Assembly: GCF_003330725.1 (NCBI RefSeq)
Contig: NZ_CP030840.1
Coordinates: 7,000,116-7,064,115, forward strand
Direction: 5' to 3'
Length of the DNA: 64,000 nucleotides
DNA from: Acidisarcina polymorpha
Lineage (GTDB): Bacteria > Acidobacteriota > Terriglobia > Terriglobales > Acidobacteriaceae
Below, in pieces: positions 53,379-62,054 of this stretch. Each line of letters begins with the position of its first letter. Positions within the stretch are counted from its first letter, which is position 1. Both the position numbers and the translations under genes were made by a program. The notes beneath the pieces are model-generated. The model did no database searches, had not been told where the DNA came from, and worked only from the letters and a program-made list of their open reading frames with translations.

Positions 53379-54953
53379 TTACTTGCCCCACACCTTGTCC
53401 AGGAACAAGTAACGATCGCGGTTACGATCCGGTTCGGCCGCCGGATCCGGGCTTAAGTGCATCACTTCCCATCCCGAATCGGCCTTGTAGTTCGGCCATT
53501 TTGGGAGCGTGTCGCCGTTCGGATCGCCGGTCTTGGCGAAGTTCGTCCAATATTTCCGCATAATCTCGCTCATCTTGTAATCCTCAGGCCGCCAGTTGTA
53601 TCCCTGCAAAAGATCGAGCGCTCCAAAGACGTAGGGGATCTCGGAGGAATGGTAGGCGGCGATTCCTCCGGGATGATTCGGGTCTGCGGGCGTAACCAGA
53701 TCAAAACGATAACGGTAGACCGGCTGAGAGCCATCGGCAACCGCGGCTTCGAGCCACTTCCAGGTAGAGAATGCGATGAACCGGTCACTCGCCAAGTCGG
53801 CGGCAGCGCGCACTACATCAGCATCGGAGGTCGCGGAGTAGAGTCGAAGCAATTCAGCTGACTCCGAACCAAACTGCTTGTCCAGATCGGCTTTGAAAAG
53901 CTCCAAGGTGATTTTTTCGTTGATTCCACCTTCGTCGCGATTCCAGCCTGCCAACAGCGGGACGTCATTCTGTTTCTTCGCCGCGAAGATGGCGGGAACG
54001 CTTTCCGGCAAGAAGTATCCGTCGACATCGGGAGCGAAGCGCACTCCGGGAGGCGGTTTGGCGGCGGCATCCAGCAACTGCTGCGCCGGGATAGCTCGTA
54101 GTTGCTCCAGCGTGGTTGCAGAAAGTACCGTCGTCGCGAAATTCGAGCCCTGCGATTCAGCATCCGCTAAAGCCTTGTAAGGCAGGCCGCCACTCGAGAA
54201 CGCGCCGCCACTCTCCCCAATCGCTCGAATGAAGAGCCCCTTAGCTAGCGGAGAAGCCATCTGTGAGCTGACCGAGAACGATCCCGCGCTCTCGCCAAAG
54301 ATAGTGACCTTGGCCGGGTCGCCGCCGAACGCCGCGATGTTTTTCTGTACCCACGCCATTGCTGCTGTCTGATCGAGGAAGCCATAATTCCCCGCGGCCT
54401 TCTGCGGGGACTCGGCGGCTAAGGCCGGATGCGCGAAAAAGCCAAAGATTCCCAGGCGATAGCTCATCGAGACAACCACTACCCCGTCCTTGGCGAGATC
54501 GGTTCCGTCCTGCCTCGGCTCGGAGGACGAGCCGCCGAGAAAGCCTCCGCCGTAGATCCAGACCATGACCGGCAACTTCGCGTTCTTATCGGCAGCAGGA
54601 GTCCAGACGTTCAGCGTCAAACAGTCTTCACTGGTGCCCGGGTCGCGAAAGACCATGTCTGCGTAGAGCTTGGACTGCATGCAGCGCGGACCGAACTCAG
54701 TCGCCTGGCGCACTCCATGCCATTTTGCCGCCGGCACCGGAGGCTTCCAGCGAAGCGGTCCAACCGGAGGTTGAGCGAAGGGAATGCCAAGGAATACCCG
54801 AACGTCGCCTTGCGCCTTTCCCGCAACCTTCCCCGATTTCGTCTTGACCATCAATTCGGGTTTCTTCTCAGCGAACGAAGGTTGAGTGAAAGGAACGATG
54901 GTCACGATCGCAGCGATTGACACCACACACAAACTCTTGAGTTTTTCGATCAC
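53379..54953 (-). CDS. Secreted type B carboxylesterase
   Basis: This 524-residue alpha/beta-hydrolase is exported by a signal peptide (to about residue 29). It shows EDCLTLNVW near residue 108, the oxyanion-hole segment WIYGGGF near 131, the nucleophile elbow FGESAGS near 222 and a later YHSSEIPYVFG with the likely histidine. It should hydrolyse carboxylic esters, perhaps plant-derived acyl or feruloyl esters, but the substrate is unknown. The start is GTG at 54953 with GGAGAATTC upstream. It stands alone, convergent with murQ. Confidence 0.88.
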   Translation of the reverse strand: MIEKLKSLCVVSIAAIVTIVPFTQPSFAEKKPELMVKTKSGKVAGKAQGDVRVFLGIPFAQPPVGPLRWKPPVPAAKWHGVRQATEFGPRCMQSKLYADMVFRDPGTSEDCLTLNVWTPAADKNAKLPVMVWIYGGGFLGGSSSEPRQDGTDLAKDGVVVVSMSYRLGIFGFFAHPALAAESPQKAAGNYGFLDQTAAMAWVQKNIAAFGGDPAKVTIFGESAGSFSVSSQMASPLAKGLFIRAIGESGGAFSSGGLPYKALADAESQGSNFATTVLSATTLEQLRAIPAQQLLDAAAKPPPGVRFAPDVDGYFLPESVPAIFAAKKQNDVPLLAGWNRDEGGINEKITLELFKADLDKQFGSESAELLRLYSATSDADVVRAAADLASDRFIAFSTWKWLEAAVADGSQPVYRYRFDLVTPADPNHPGGIAAYHSSEIPYVFGALDLLQGYNWRPEDYKMSEIMRKYWTNFAKTGDPNGDTLPKWPNYKADSGWEVMHLSPDPAAEPDRNRDRYLFLDKVWGK

Positions 54954-55095
54954 GAATTCTCCGCTTTGGAACAGGGTGAGAAACCTAGCGTTGCAAGTGT
55001 ACTAGTTGATGTCCAAAGTAGCCTCTCACTTTGCCGTAAAGTCGAGCAAGCTCCTGGTTTACAGTAAGATTTCAATTGGAGCAATCAAGCCGATT

Positions 55096-56406
55096 ATGGA
55101 TAAGTTTGTTGTGCGCGGCGGAAACCCGCTGCTCGGTACCATCCGTGTTAGTGGAGCCAAGAATTCAGCCCTTCCTTGCATGGCCGCGGCCATTCTCACC
55201 GAAGATGAAGTCGTTCTGGAAAATATTCCCCAGGTCCAGGACATCGAGACAGAACGCAAGCTGCTAGTCTCGATGGGCGCCGAAGTTGAGCTAGGCTATG
55301 GCCGGGCCCAACATCGCACCACGATCTCCTGCCGGGTGCTCTCCGATCCCACCGCGAAGTACGAGATCGTCAAGACCATGCGCGCTTCCTCGCTGGTGCT
55401 GGGACCTTTGGTCGCGCGCACCGGCCTGGCCCGGGTTGCGATGCCAGGCGGCTGCGCAATTGGCGGCCGTCCCATCGACCTCCACATCAAAGGGCTTGAA
55501 AGCATGGGCGCGGTGATCAGCTACGAACATGGCTATATTGAGGCACGCGCCGAACGCCTCAAAGGCGCGCACATTGTCTTCGACAAAGTCACGGTGACCG
55601 GGACCGAAGATCTGCTGATGGCTGCCGTTCTGGCCGAGGGCGAGAGCCTCTTTGAGAACTGCGCTCGGGAGCCCGAGGTGACCGACCTCGCTGCGCTACT
55701 TACCGCGATGGGCGCGAACATCGAAGGAGCAGGTACGGCGACCATTCGCGTCAAGGGCGTGGATAAGCTTCATGGAGCGCGCCATCGCATCAACCCCGAC
55801 CGCATCGAGGCCGGCACCTTCCTCATCGCCGGCGCCATCACCGGCGGCGATCTCTGCGTTGCCAACTGCAACCCAAGTCATTTGGGCGCCATCATCGGAA
55901 AACTCACCGAGGCTGGAGCACGGATCGACCCCATCAATGGAGAGTCGCTTCGCGTGCGCAGCGAAGGCACGCTCAAAGCCGTCGAGGTGTCCACCCAGGA
56001 ATATCCTGGATTTCCGACCGACATGCAGGCCCAGTACATGGCGCTCGCCACGCAGTCGGAAGGAACATCGCAGATTACCGAGAACATCTTCGAGAACCGT
56101 TTCATGCATGTGCAGGAGCTGGTTCGCATGGGGGCCGACATTCGGGTAGAAGGCCGCACCGCGACCATTCGCGGAAAGTCTCAGCTCTCCTCCGCTGCGG
56201 TGATGTGCTCTGATCTGCGCGCCTCGGCTTCGCTGGTCTTGGCCGCCTTGGTGGCCGATGGCGAGTCGATCCTCGACCGCGTATATCACATGGATCGCGG
56301 CTATGAGCACATTGAGGAAAAGCTGAGAGGCGTTGGCGCACAGATTCGCCGGATGGGCAATGTATTCGGAAACCCCAAGCGCGAGACCGTGGCAGCCGGG
56401 GCTTAG
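55096..56406 (+). CDS. murA: UDP-N-acetylglucosamine 1-carboxyvinyltransferase
   Basis: This enzyme of about 436 residues transfers enolpyruvate to UDP-GlcNAc, the first committed step of peptidoglycan synthesis. The start is set at 55096 because [20 protein letters not shown] is the conserved MurA N-terminus; ATGs at 55006 and 55009 would add 30 non-conserved residues. The catalytic cysteine is C120 in [11 protein letters not shown], so the fosfomycin-sensitive form is expected. [13 protein letters not shown] and the second-domain [20 protein letters not shown] are intact. The next gene follows after a short gap. Confidence 0.95.
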   Translation: MDKFVVRGGNPLLGTIRVSGAKNSALPCMAAAILTEDEVVLENIPQVQDIETERKLLVSMGAEVELGYGRAQHRTTISCRVLSDPTAKYEIVKTMRASSLVLGPLVARTGLARVAMPGGCAIGGRPIDLHIKGLESMGAVISYEHGYIEARAERLKGAHIVFDKVTVTGTEDLLMAAVLAEGESLFENCAREPEVTDLAALLTAMGANIEGAGTATIRVKGVDKLHGARHRINPDRIEAGTFLIAGAITGGDLCVANCNPSHLGAIIGKLTEAGARIDPINGESLRVRSEGTLKAVEVSTQEYPGFPTDMQAQYMALATQSEGTSQITENIFENRFMHVQELVRMGADIRVEGRTATIRGKSQLSSAAVMCSDLRASASLVLAALVADGESILDRVYHMDRGYEHIEEKLRGVGAQIRRMGNVFGNPKRETVAAGA

Positions 56407-56438
56407 TTTTTGCATCTTAGAAGATGGAGCTGCGAAAG

Positions 56439-56921
56439 ATGGCAATCGATATTCGAGAACTACGCGAACAACTGGTGGAGTTACTCCGCGGTGGCAGCGC
56501 GCATGCCGACGTTAACTCAGTGCTGGCCGACTTTCCCACTGAGAAGCGCGCCGCCAAGCCGCAGGGCGCCCCCTACAATGCATGGCAACTCTTGTGGCAC
56601 ATCCACTTCACTCTTCACGACCTGCTGGATTTTTGTACAAACCCGAAGTATCTCGCTCCCAAGTGGCCAGATGACTATTGGCCTGCTGAGCATGTGCCTC
56701 CATCCGAAGATGCGTGGGATTCCGTGGCCCGCGGACTGCAAGCCGACCTTGCCGAATTCCAGAAGATCATTATGGATCCGGCAGAGAATATGTATGCAAC
56801 CATTCCGTGGGGCGACGGGCAGACCGTCCTTCGCGAGATCTTCTTGGCAGCCGACCACACCAGCTACCATCTAGGACAGATTGTTCTCTTGAGGAAGCAG
56901 CTCGACTCTTGGAAGAGCTGA
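56439..56921 (+). CDS. DinB-family protein
   Basis: This 160-residue four-helix-bundle protein of the DinB/YfiT superfamily is often a metal-dependent thiol or stress-related enzyme. Putative metal-binding histidines occur in LLWHIHF near residue 50 and DHTSYHLGQIVLLRK near 145. The start at 56439 has GGAG nine bases upstream and is preferred to 56424. It follows murA by about 30 bases and may share its transcript. The function within the superfamily cannot be told. Confidence 0.82.
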   Translation: MAIDIRELREQLVELLRGGSAHADVNSVLADFPTEKRAAKPQGAPYNAWQLLWHIHFTLHDLLDFCTNPKYLAPKWPDDYWPAEHVPPSEDAWDSVARGLQADLAEFQKIIMDPAENMYATIPWGDGQTVLREIFLAADHTSYHLGQIVLLRKQLDSWKS

Positions 56922-56932
56922 GCTGCCTATAC

Positions 56933-57018
56933 CAGGATTAGTTCTAGAGTTAATCCGAGTTAAGGATTAGCTCTAGAGTGAAGGATTAGCTGCCGACTTA
57001 AAGATTAGCTCTAGACTT
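56933..57018. repeat. Four degenerate 19-bp direct repeats
   Basis: Units with the consensus AAGGATTAGCTCTAGAxTT start at 56933, 56962, 56981 and 57000. The last three have a fixed 19-base period. Two contain the palindrome CTCTAGA(G). They lie in the convergent gap after the DinB gene and touch the end of the next gene. Confidence 0.75.
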
Positions 57019-57427
57019 ACCGCCAACTCACAGCCAGTTGCCACTTCAAATTGCGTACGGCAGTTTTGTGAAGGACCCGCTCAAACTCCTCAAGCTCTCT
57101 GATCACGTTCCGAGTATCGCACCCCAAATTATCGGGAGACTCTCTGAGGTACTCCATCAGCGCACAGATGGTCTCCAATCCGTCATCAGGGGAGAACCAT
57201 TGTGGTGGCGGCAGGGTCTTCGCCCACTCCGGATCGCCCGCGCCCTCATCCAGCAGTAAGGCCATCGAGTTATGGTCTGCAGAGAAGAACTCCAGCAGAG
57301 GCTTGACTCCCAATCGTTCCGCGAGCTTCTCCAGAGCATCTTCATTCCTTGCTAACACTCTGCCATTCACAAAGATGTCGAAGCCCGGATCCTCTCCCTC
57401 GACGACGATGTACATCGACGCGCTCAT
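57017..57427 (-). CDS. Conserved protein of unknown function
   Basis: This 136-residue acidic, soluble protein begins MSASMYIVVEGEDPGFD and has EDALEKLAERLGVKPLLEFF and WFSPDDGLETICALMEYL segments. The layout (beta-strand start, then helices) gives no recognised catalytic motif. A second in-frame ATG at 57415 is an alternative start. Its 3' end touches a 19-bp repeat array. Confidence 0.65.
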   Translation of the reverse strand: MSASMYIVVEGEDPGFDIFVNGRVLARNEDALEKLAERLGVKPLLEFFSADHNSMALLLDEGAGDPEWAKTLPPPQWFSPDDGLETICALMEYLRESPDNLGCDTRNVIRELEEFERVLHKTAVRNLKWQLAVSWR

Positions 57428-57457
57428 GCCAGTATGATAACCGACTGCGAGTTGGTT

Positions 57458-58351
57458 TCAGCCTTCAGTTGAGGCCGGCATTATCTGAATTGTCAATGGA
57501 GTGTCGCCCCCAGGTTTGTTCCTCCAAAGTACAGCAAGGCTCGCCGCCATCAACGCCATTCCAGCGACAGCTCTCCAGGTTGGCGTCTCGTGCAGAAGAA
57601 TCAAACCCTCGGCTACGCCGACGAGCGTAACCACCCATTGTGATGAAGTCACTTGGTAGCTTTGCAAGTGACGAAGTAGCCAATAATAAAGAGGAAATGC
57701 CAGCACACTTCCGAAAATCGCAGTCAGGAACTCGACCGCCAACGAATGTCCAGCCGGGAAATAGCTTGCGTGGTCTTCTACAAGCTGCGCCAAAGGAGCT
57801 AGGACGGCGGCAGCGAAGACGAACTGAATACCGCTCATCATCACCGGATGCACGCCGCTAAGTTCTCGCTTGACGATGACAACGGAACCAGCGATGAGGG
57901 TCGCGGCCGTAAGAACTGCGGCGATGCCAGGCAATTGAGCAGCGGCGAAAGAGAGTCCCTGAGAAACAAGAATAGCGGTTGCTCCTACGCCGCCAATCAA
58001 CGGAGTTAAGACCGTTCCGCTCGCTCGACCCTCGATCAGCGAGGCAATCAGCGGAGTCATCGAGAGAATAACCACCAGCAAACCCAGCGTGATATGTACC
58101 CCGGCCCAAACTGTGAGACCGGCCGGGAGCGCCATCATGGTGACACCCGTCAGTGCAGCGATGCCTACGTAACGGCGCCGGGGAAAGCGAATCCGCAATA
58201 TCGCGCTGATGGCAGCGAGCATCAGTGCGGCAACGGAGCAGCGCCAAGCTAGAGCGTGAAGCGGAGAGATATCCACATCACGAAGGATCAGCCACTCGGA
58301 TCCCCAAATCAAGCCGATCAACGTCAGTGTCGCCAATCGCCAGGCGCCCAT
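57458..58351 (-). CDS. EamA/DMT-family transporter
   Basis: This 297-residue integral inner-membrane protein has about ten hydrophobic segments in two homologous halves of five, as in the drug/metabolite transporter superfamily. The first, LATLTLIGLIWGSEWLIL, contains the typical WGS near residue 18. The second half starts near residue 155 (MMSGIQFVFAAAVLAPLAQL). It likely exports a metabolite or amino acid; the substrate is unknown. It is not tightly linked to a neighbour. Confidence 0.88.
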   Translation of the reverse strand: MGAWRLATLTLIGLIWGSEWLILRDVDISPLHALAWRCSVAALMLAAISAILRIRFPRRRYVGIAALTGVTMMALPAGLTVWAGVHITLGLLVVILSMTPLIASLIEGRASGTVLTPLIGGVGATAILVSQGLSFAAAQLPGIAAVLTAATLIAGSVVIVKRELSGVHPVMMSGIQFVFAAAVLAPLAQLVEDHASYFPAGHSLAVEFLTAIFGSVLAFPLYYWLLRHLQSYQVTSSQWVVTLVGVAEGLILLHETPTWRAVAGMALMAASLAVLWRNKPGGDTPLTIQIMPASTEG

Positions 58352-58532
58352 TCTATAAAGCTCCTAGAGCAGCTGCATCTAGTTCTGGATCGGAATGTGT
58401 TAACAAGCAAAATTTGTTCTGGTGAAAACGCCAGGATCCGGTGAGTGCCGCGGTAGCGCTGAATTCATGGCTAGCACCGGAGGTGGAAAGCTCCGTCTCC
58501 CCAAGCTGCTTACTAGAACCATCTACAAATAA

Positions 58533-58560
58533 GAATGGCTGCGTTGATCCGCAGCCATTC
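58533..58560 (-). terminator. Terminator-like hairpin after pnp
   Basis: GAATGGCTGCG (58533-58543) pairs exactly with CGCAGCCATTC (58550-58560). Read on the minus strand it is followed by TTATTTG, a partial U-tract, and lies 25 bases beyond the pnp stop. Confidence 0.65.
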
Positions 58561-58584
58561 TTCGTGCCTATTGCTCATGTAGAT

Positions 58585-61047
58585 TTAGCGTGGTCCGCGA
58601 CTTCCCGCCCCGGGTGCGCCGGGACCGCGGCCTCGTCCACTGCCACCGCTGCGGCGGCGACGGCGGCGCTGACCTGCAGGTCCAGCTCCCGAAGCCGAAC
58701 CACCACCCGCGGCTGCTCCGACAGTTGCTACCGGTGCGCCTTCGGCGCGGTTGAAGTTCGGCTCATCGCCTTCTTCGAAATCATCTCCACCCTCAACTTC
58801 GTCGAAGTCGTCGCCGCCTTCGATAGTGATGGTGCTGGCGTTCGAACTCGGCTGCCGTTCTACTGGTGCGTGGCCGCCCGGATTTGGCGTTCTCGTTGCC
58901 GGAGCAGCGCTGCCTTGCAGCTCGGCAGCGACACCAGGCTCAGGTAAGCCTAGCTTCTGGCGCTGCTCCTTCAACAATGCTTTACGGGAGAGCTTGATCC
59001 GGTTGCCTTCGATGCCCAGCACCCGAACCAGGACCTGATCGCCTTCATTCAGCTCGTCCTTAACTTCCTTGACCCGATGTTCGGCGATCTCGCTAATGTG
59101 CAGGAGTCCATCCGTGCCCGGAAATAGCTCGATAAATGCGCCGAATTCAGCGAGTCGAACCACCTTCCCGAGATAAGTCTTGCCTACCTCCGGAACTGCG
59201 GTCAGGTTGCCGATGATCTCGAGCGCCCTGGCCAATCCATCGGCATCAGAAGAAGCTACGTTGACCCGGCCAGTGTCTTCGACATCGATCTTGACGCCGG
59301 TTGATTCGATGATTCCACGAATGACCTTGCCACCTGGCCCGATGAGGTCGCGAATCTTATCCACCGGAATCTGCAACGTGCGAATCTGCGGAGCATGCTT
59401 CGATTTCTCCACTCGTGGCCCGCTGAGGTGAGCATCCATCGTGTCGAGCAGGAAGAGCCGCCCGCGCCGGGCCTGCTCCAGCGCCTCGCGCATGATTTGC
59501 GAGGTGATGCCGCTGATCTTGATGTCCATCTGCAAAGCAGTGATCCCGGTGCGCGTGCCAGCGACCTTGAAGTCCATGTCACCGTAGTGATCTTCCGCTC
59601 CGGCGATGTCGGTGAGGATCGCGTAGTTCTCGTCTTCCTTGACCAGACCCATGGCCACGCCGGCGACGGAGGCCTTGATCGGGATGCCGGCATCCATCAA
59701 CGCCAGGCTTGCGCCGCACACCGAAGCCATTGATGAAGAGCCGTTCGACTCGAGGATGTCGGAGACGATGCGAATCGCATAGGGCGACTCCTCTTCGCTT
59801 GGCAGCACGCCGGCAATGGCGCGCTCCGCCAACGCTCCGTGCCCGATTTCGCGGCGGCCCACCCCGGTCATGCGCCCGGTTTCTCCGACTGAAAACGGCG
59901 GGAAGTTATAGTGCAGCATGAAACGCTTCTTCTGCTCGCCCTGGAAACTCTCCAGCCGCTGCGAATCGTCGTTTGTGCCGAGCGTCGCGGTAACTAGAGC
60001 TTGAGTTTCGCCGCGCGTGAAGAGCGCCGAGCCGTGGGTGCGCGGGAGTACGCTGGTCTCGATCGTGATCTGACGAATCTCGTCGAAGGCGCGCCGGTCA
60101 GGACGGGTGCGCTCCTTGGTCACCTGCTCGCGGAAGATCTGCTCGCGAAGCGCTTCATAATACTTTGCCAGCTTTGCCTTGGCGCCGGCTTCGCCCTCAG
60201 GAAGTTCCTTGGCTAGGTCGTCCTTGATCTGCTTGATCAGCGCGTAGCTTTCGAACTTGCCATGCTTCTGGGTATCTAACGCGTCGCTTAAGCGGTCGCC
60301 GATCTTGGCTTTCAACGCCGCGAAATACTCATGATCGAACTCGATGGGCGCGACCGTACGCTTGGTTTTTCCCGCAAGGCCAACCAGTTCGTTGATTGCA
60401 ACAACGATCTTCTTGATCTCAACGTGGGCGAAATCAATAGCATCAGCGACCAACTCTTCGCTGACTTCTTTCGATCCGCTCTCGACCATCACGATGCCTT
60501 CGCTGGTGCCGACAATGGTGATGTTCAAGGTGCTGATCTCGCGCTCAGCGTACGAGGGATTGACGACGAACTCGCCATTCACATGACCAATGCGAACAGC
60601 ACCGACTGGGCCGTTAAAAGGGATATCCGAAAGCGCCAGAGCGGCGCTCGCCGCATTGATGCCGATGATGTCGGGATCGTTTTCCTTGTCGGCGGAAAAA
60701 ACCAGCGCAATGACCTGCGTCTCGTTGCGGAAGCCCTCCGGAAACAGCGGGCGTATCGGGCGGTCGATCTGCCGGGAGGTGAGGATTTCTCGCTCGCTTG
60801 GTCGGCCCTCACGCTTGATGAATCCCCCGGGAATGCGGCCACCGGCATAAGCATATTCACGGTAGTCGACGGTGAGAGGAAAGAAGTCAATACCTTCCTT
60901 GGGATCGGGCGAAGCGACCGCAGTCGCTAGGACCACGCTGTCACCCTGAGTCACCAATGCAGCGCCAGAGGCCTGCTTGGCCATCCGGCCCGTTTCAAAA
61001 TGCAACTGCTTGCCACCGGCAAGCTCGACGGTCACGTCGTGTTTCAT
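58585..61047 (-). CDS. pnp: Polyribonucleotide nucleotidyltransferase
   Basis: This 820-residue phosphorolytic 3'-5' exoribonuclease acts in mRNA turnover. It has two RNase PH domains (FETGRMAKQASGAALV near residue 18; FPPFSVGETGRMTGVGRREI near 380), a KH domain (IRDLIGPGGKVIRGIIE near 565) and an S1 domain (KTYLGKVVRLAEFGAFIEL near 630). The C-terminal tail of about 120 residues is longer than usual. It has an acidic stretch (GGDDFDEVEGGDDFEEGDE) and then an Arg/Gly-rich end (QRRRRRRSGGSGRGRG), which may contact RNA or partner proteins. The start has GAGGG upstream. It follows rpsO, the classic gene order. Confidence 0.96.
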   Translation of the reverse strand: MKHDVTVELAGGKQLHFETGRMAKQASGAALVTQGDSVVLATAVASPDPKEGIDFFPLTVDYREYAYAGGRIPGGFIKREGRPSEREILTSRQIDRPIRPLFPEGFRNETQVIALVFSADKENDPDIIGINAASAALALSDIPFNGPVGAVRIGHVNGEFVVNPSYAEREISTLNITIVGTSEGIVMVESGSKEVSEELVADAIDFAHVEIKKIVVAINELVGLAGKTKRTVAPIEFDHEYFAALKAKIGDRLSDALDTQKHGKFESYALIKQIKDDLAKELPEGEAGAKAKLAKYYEALREQIFREQVTKERTRPDRRAFDEIRQITIETSVLPRTHGSALFTRGETQALVTATLGTNDDSQRLESFQGEQKKRFMLHYNFPPFSVGETGRMTGVGRREIGHGALAERAIAGVLPSEEESPYAIRIVSDILESNGSSSMASVCGASLALMDAGIPIKASVAGVAMGLVKEDENYAILTDIAGAEDHYGDMDFKVAGTRTGITALQMDIKISGITSQIMREALEQARRGRLFLLDTMDAHLSGPRVEKSKHAPQIRTLQIPVDKIRDLIGPGGKVIRGIIESTGVKIDVEDTGRVNVASSDADGLARALEIIGNLTAVPEVGKTYLGKVVRLAEFGAFIELFPGTDGLLHISEIAEHRVKEVKDELNEGDQVLVRVLGIEGNRIKLSRKALLKEQRQKLGLPEPGVAAELQGSAAPATRTPNPGGHAPVERQPSSNASTITIEGGDDFDEVEGGDDFEEGDEPNFNRAEGAPVATVGAAAGGGSASGAGPAGQRRRRRRSGGSGRGRGPGAPGAGSRGPR

Positions 61048-61219
61048 GGAACCCTCATTTCTCGATCTGTCATGGGACGGGTAGGTCAGCGGAGAACGCG
61101 CGAACGCGAAGAGGCAGCATAGCCATCGGGCCTGCCGCCTTCGGAGGTCTGTCGGCCACTCTTATGGCCGGCTTCAGATATCTACACTCTCGCTGTATTG
61201 TTGGGGACAAGTGTCTCGC

Positions 61220-61486
61220 TTACTTGCGAATGCCCAGCTTGCCGATCACCTCGCGGTAGCGATCGGTATCGGTGGTCTTCAGGTAGTCCAGCAGGCGACG
61301 ACGCTTGCTTACCAGCATCAAGAGGCCACGGCGGGAAGCATGGTCTTTCTTGTGCGTTTTGAAGTGTTCGGTCAATTCGCCAATGCGTTCGCTAAGGATC
61401 GCTATCTGCACTTGAGGACTACCGGTATCGGAGTCATGAGTGCGGAAGCGGGTGATGATGTCGGTTTTTTTCTCTGCAGCCAGCAC
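61220..61486 (-). CDS. rpsO: 30S ribosomal protein S15
   Basis: This 88-residue protein binds 16S rRNA early in small-subunit assembly. It has the conserved segments [36 protein letters not shown] and [16 protein letters not shown]. The start is GTG at 61486 ([10 protein letters not shown]); no ATG is available. It stands upstream of pnp with a 172-base spacer, where autoregulation or processing is usual in bacteria, but no specific structure was identified here. Confidence 0.96.
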   Translation of the reverse strand: MLAAEKKTDIITRFRTHDSDTGSPQVQIAILSERIGELTEHFKTHKKDHASRRGLLMLVSKRRRLLDYLKTTDTDRYREVIGKLGIRK

Positions 61487-61713
61487 GGTGGTGCGTTACC
61501 TCTCTACGTTTTCTCTCGAGTCCACTCTAAGTGTCTGCTTAAGAGTAACATGGGCCAGGTTTTCGCGGCAACGACGGCAACCGCCCGACCGACCCCGCTG
61601 CGATTGTGCCTGAACAGGTCTAAATCAGCCAAACTGTCTCGTAATGTGCAGATTCTGATCGCGCCATTGCCATTCTTCCGGCCTTGGACTGGTTAAACTT
61701 TGATCCGAAATCT

Positions 61714-61721
61714 GGCATAAT
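61714..61721 (+). promoter_or_regulatory. Extended -10 promoter candidate
   Basis: TGGCATAAT matches the TGn extension plus a near-consensus -10, 20 bases before the ATG at 61741. A weak -35 (TTAAAC) stands 17 bases upstream. Confidence 0.35.
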
Positions 61722-61740
61722 TTGTTTGTTGAGAGATGCC

Positions 61741-61944
61741 ATGAATTCCGATCCGTTGAACCAATACCGTGACCAGCAACTCGAGCGTTGGGGCGCCACC
61801 CTCGAGGCCATTTGTGTGCGTGTCTCCGAATTGAAGGCGCCTGACCCGAACACCGGCGAACTCCGCGAGCCCACGCCCGAAGAAAAAACCATGATGATCC
61901 ATCGCGCCTGGGTCGAATCCTTTCCACTCACGCCGGGCCGCTAA
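61741..61944 (+). CDS. Small conserved protein, function unknown
   Basis: This 67-residue protein starts at 61741 with GAGAG upstream. The longer frame from 61684 has no ribosome binding site and covers the promoter region. It begins MNSDPLNQYRDQQLERW, with an EPTPEEKTMMIHRAW segment, suggesting a mostly helical soluble protein. I recognise no family. It is divergent from rpsO. Confidence 0.6.
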   Translation: MNSDPLNQYRDQQLERWGATLEAICVRVSELKAPDPNTGELREPTPEEKTMMIHRAWVESFPLTPGR

Positions 61945-62054
61945 GAACAGAAGCACGGCTACGACAACGCGAACCACTCAAGCCGGCAAGCCTTCCCGTA
62001 GGAAGAGGCCTGCCGCGCCCATTTGCTGGTCATCACGCCCCACTGTACTTCTGC

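Noticed and set aside
56933-57018. 19-bp repeats as a CRISPR array
   Set aside because: Units are contiguous with no spacers and are degenerate, and no cas genes are present.
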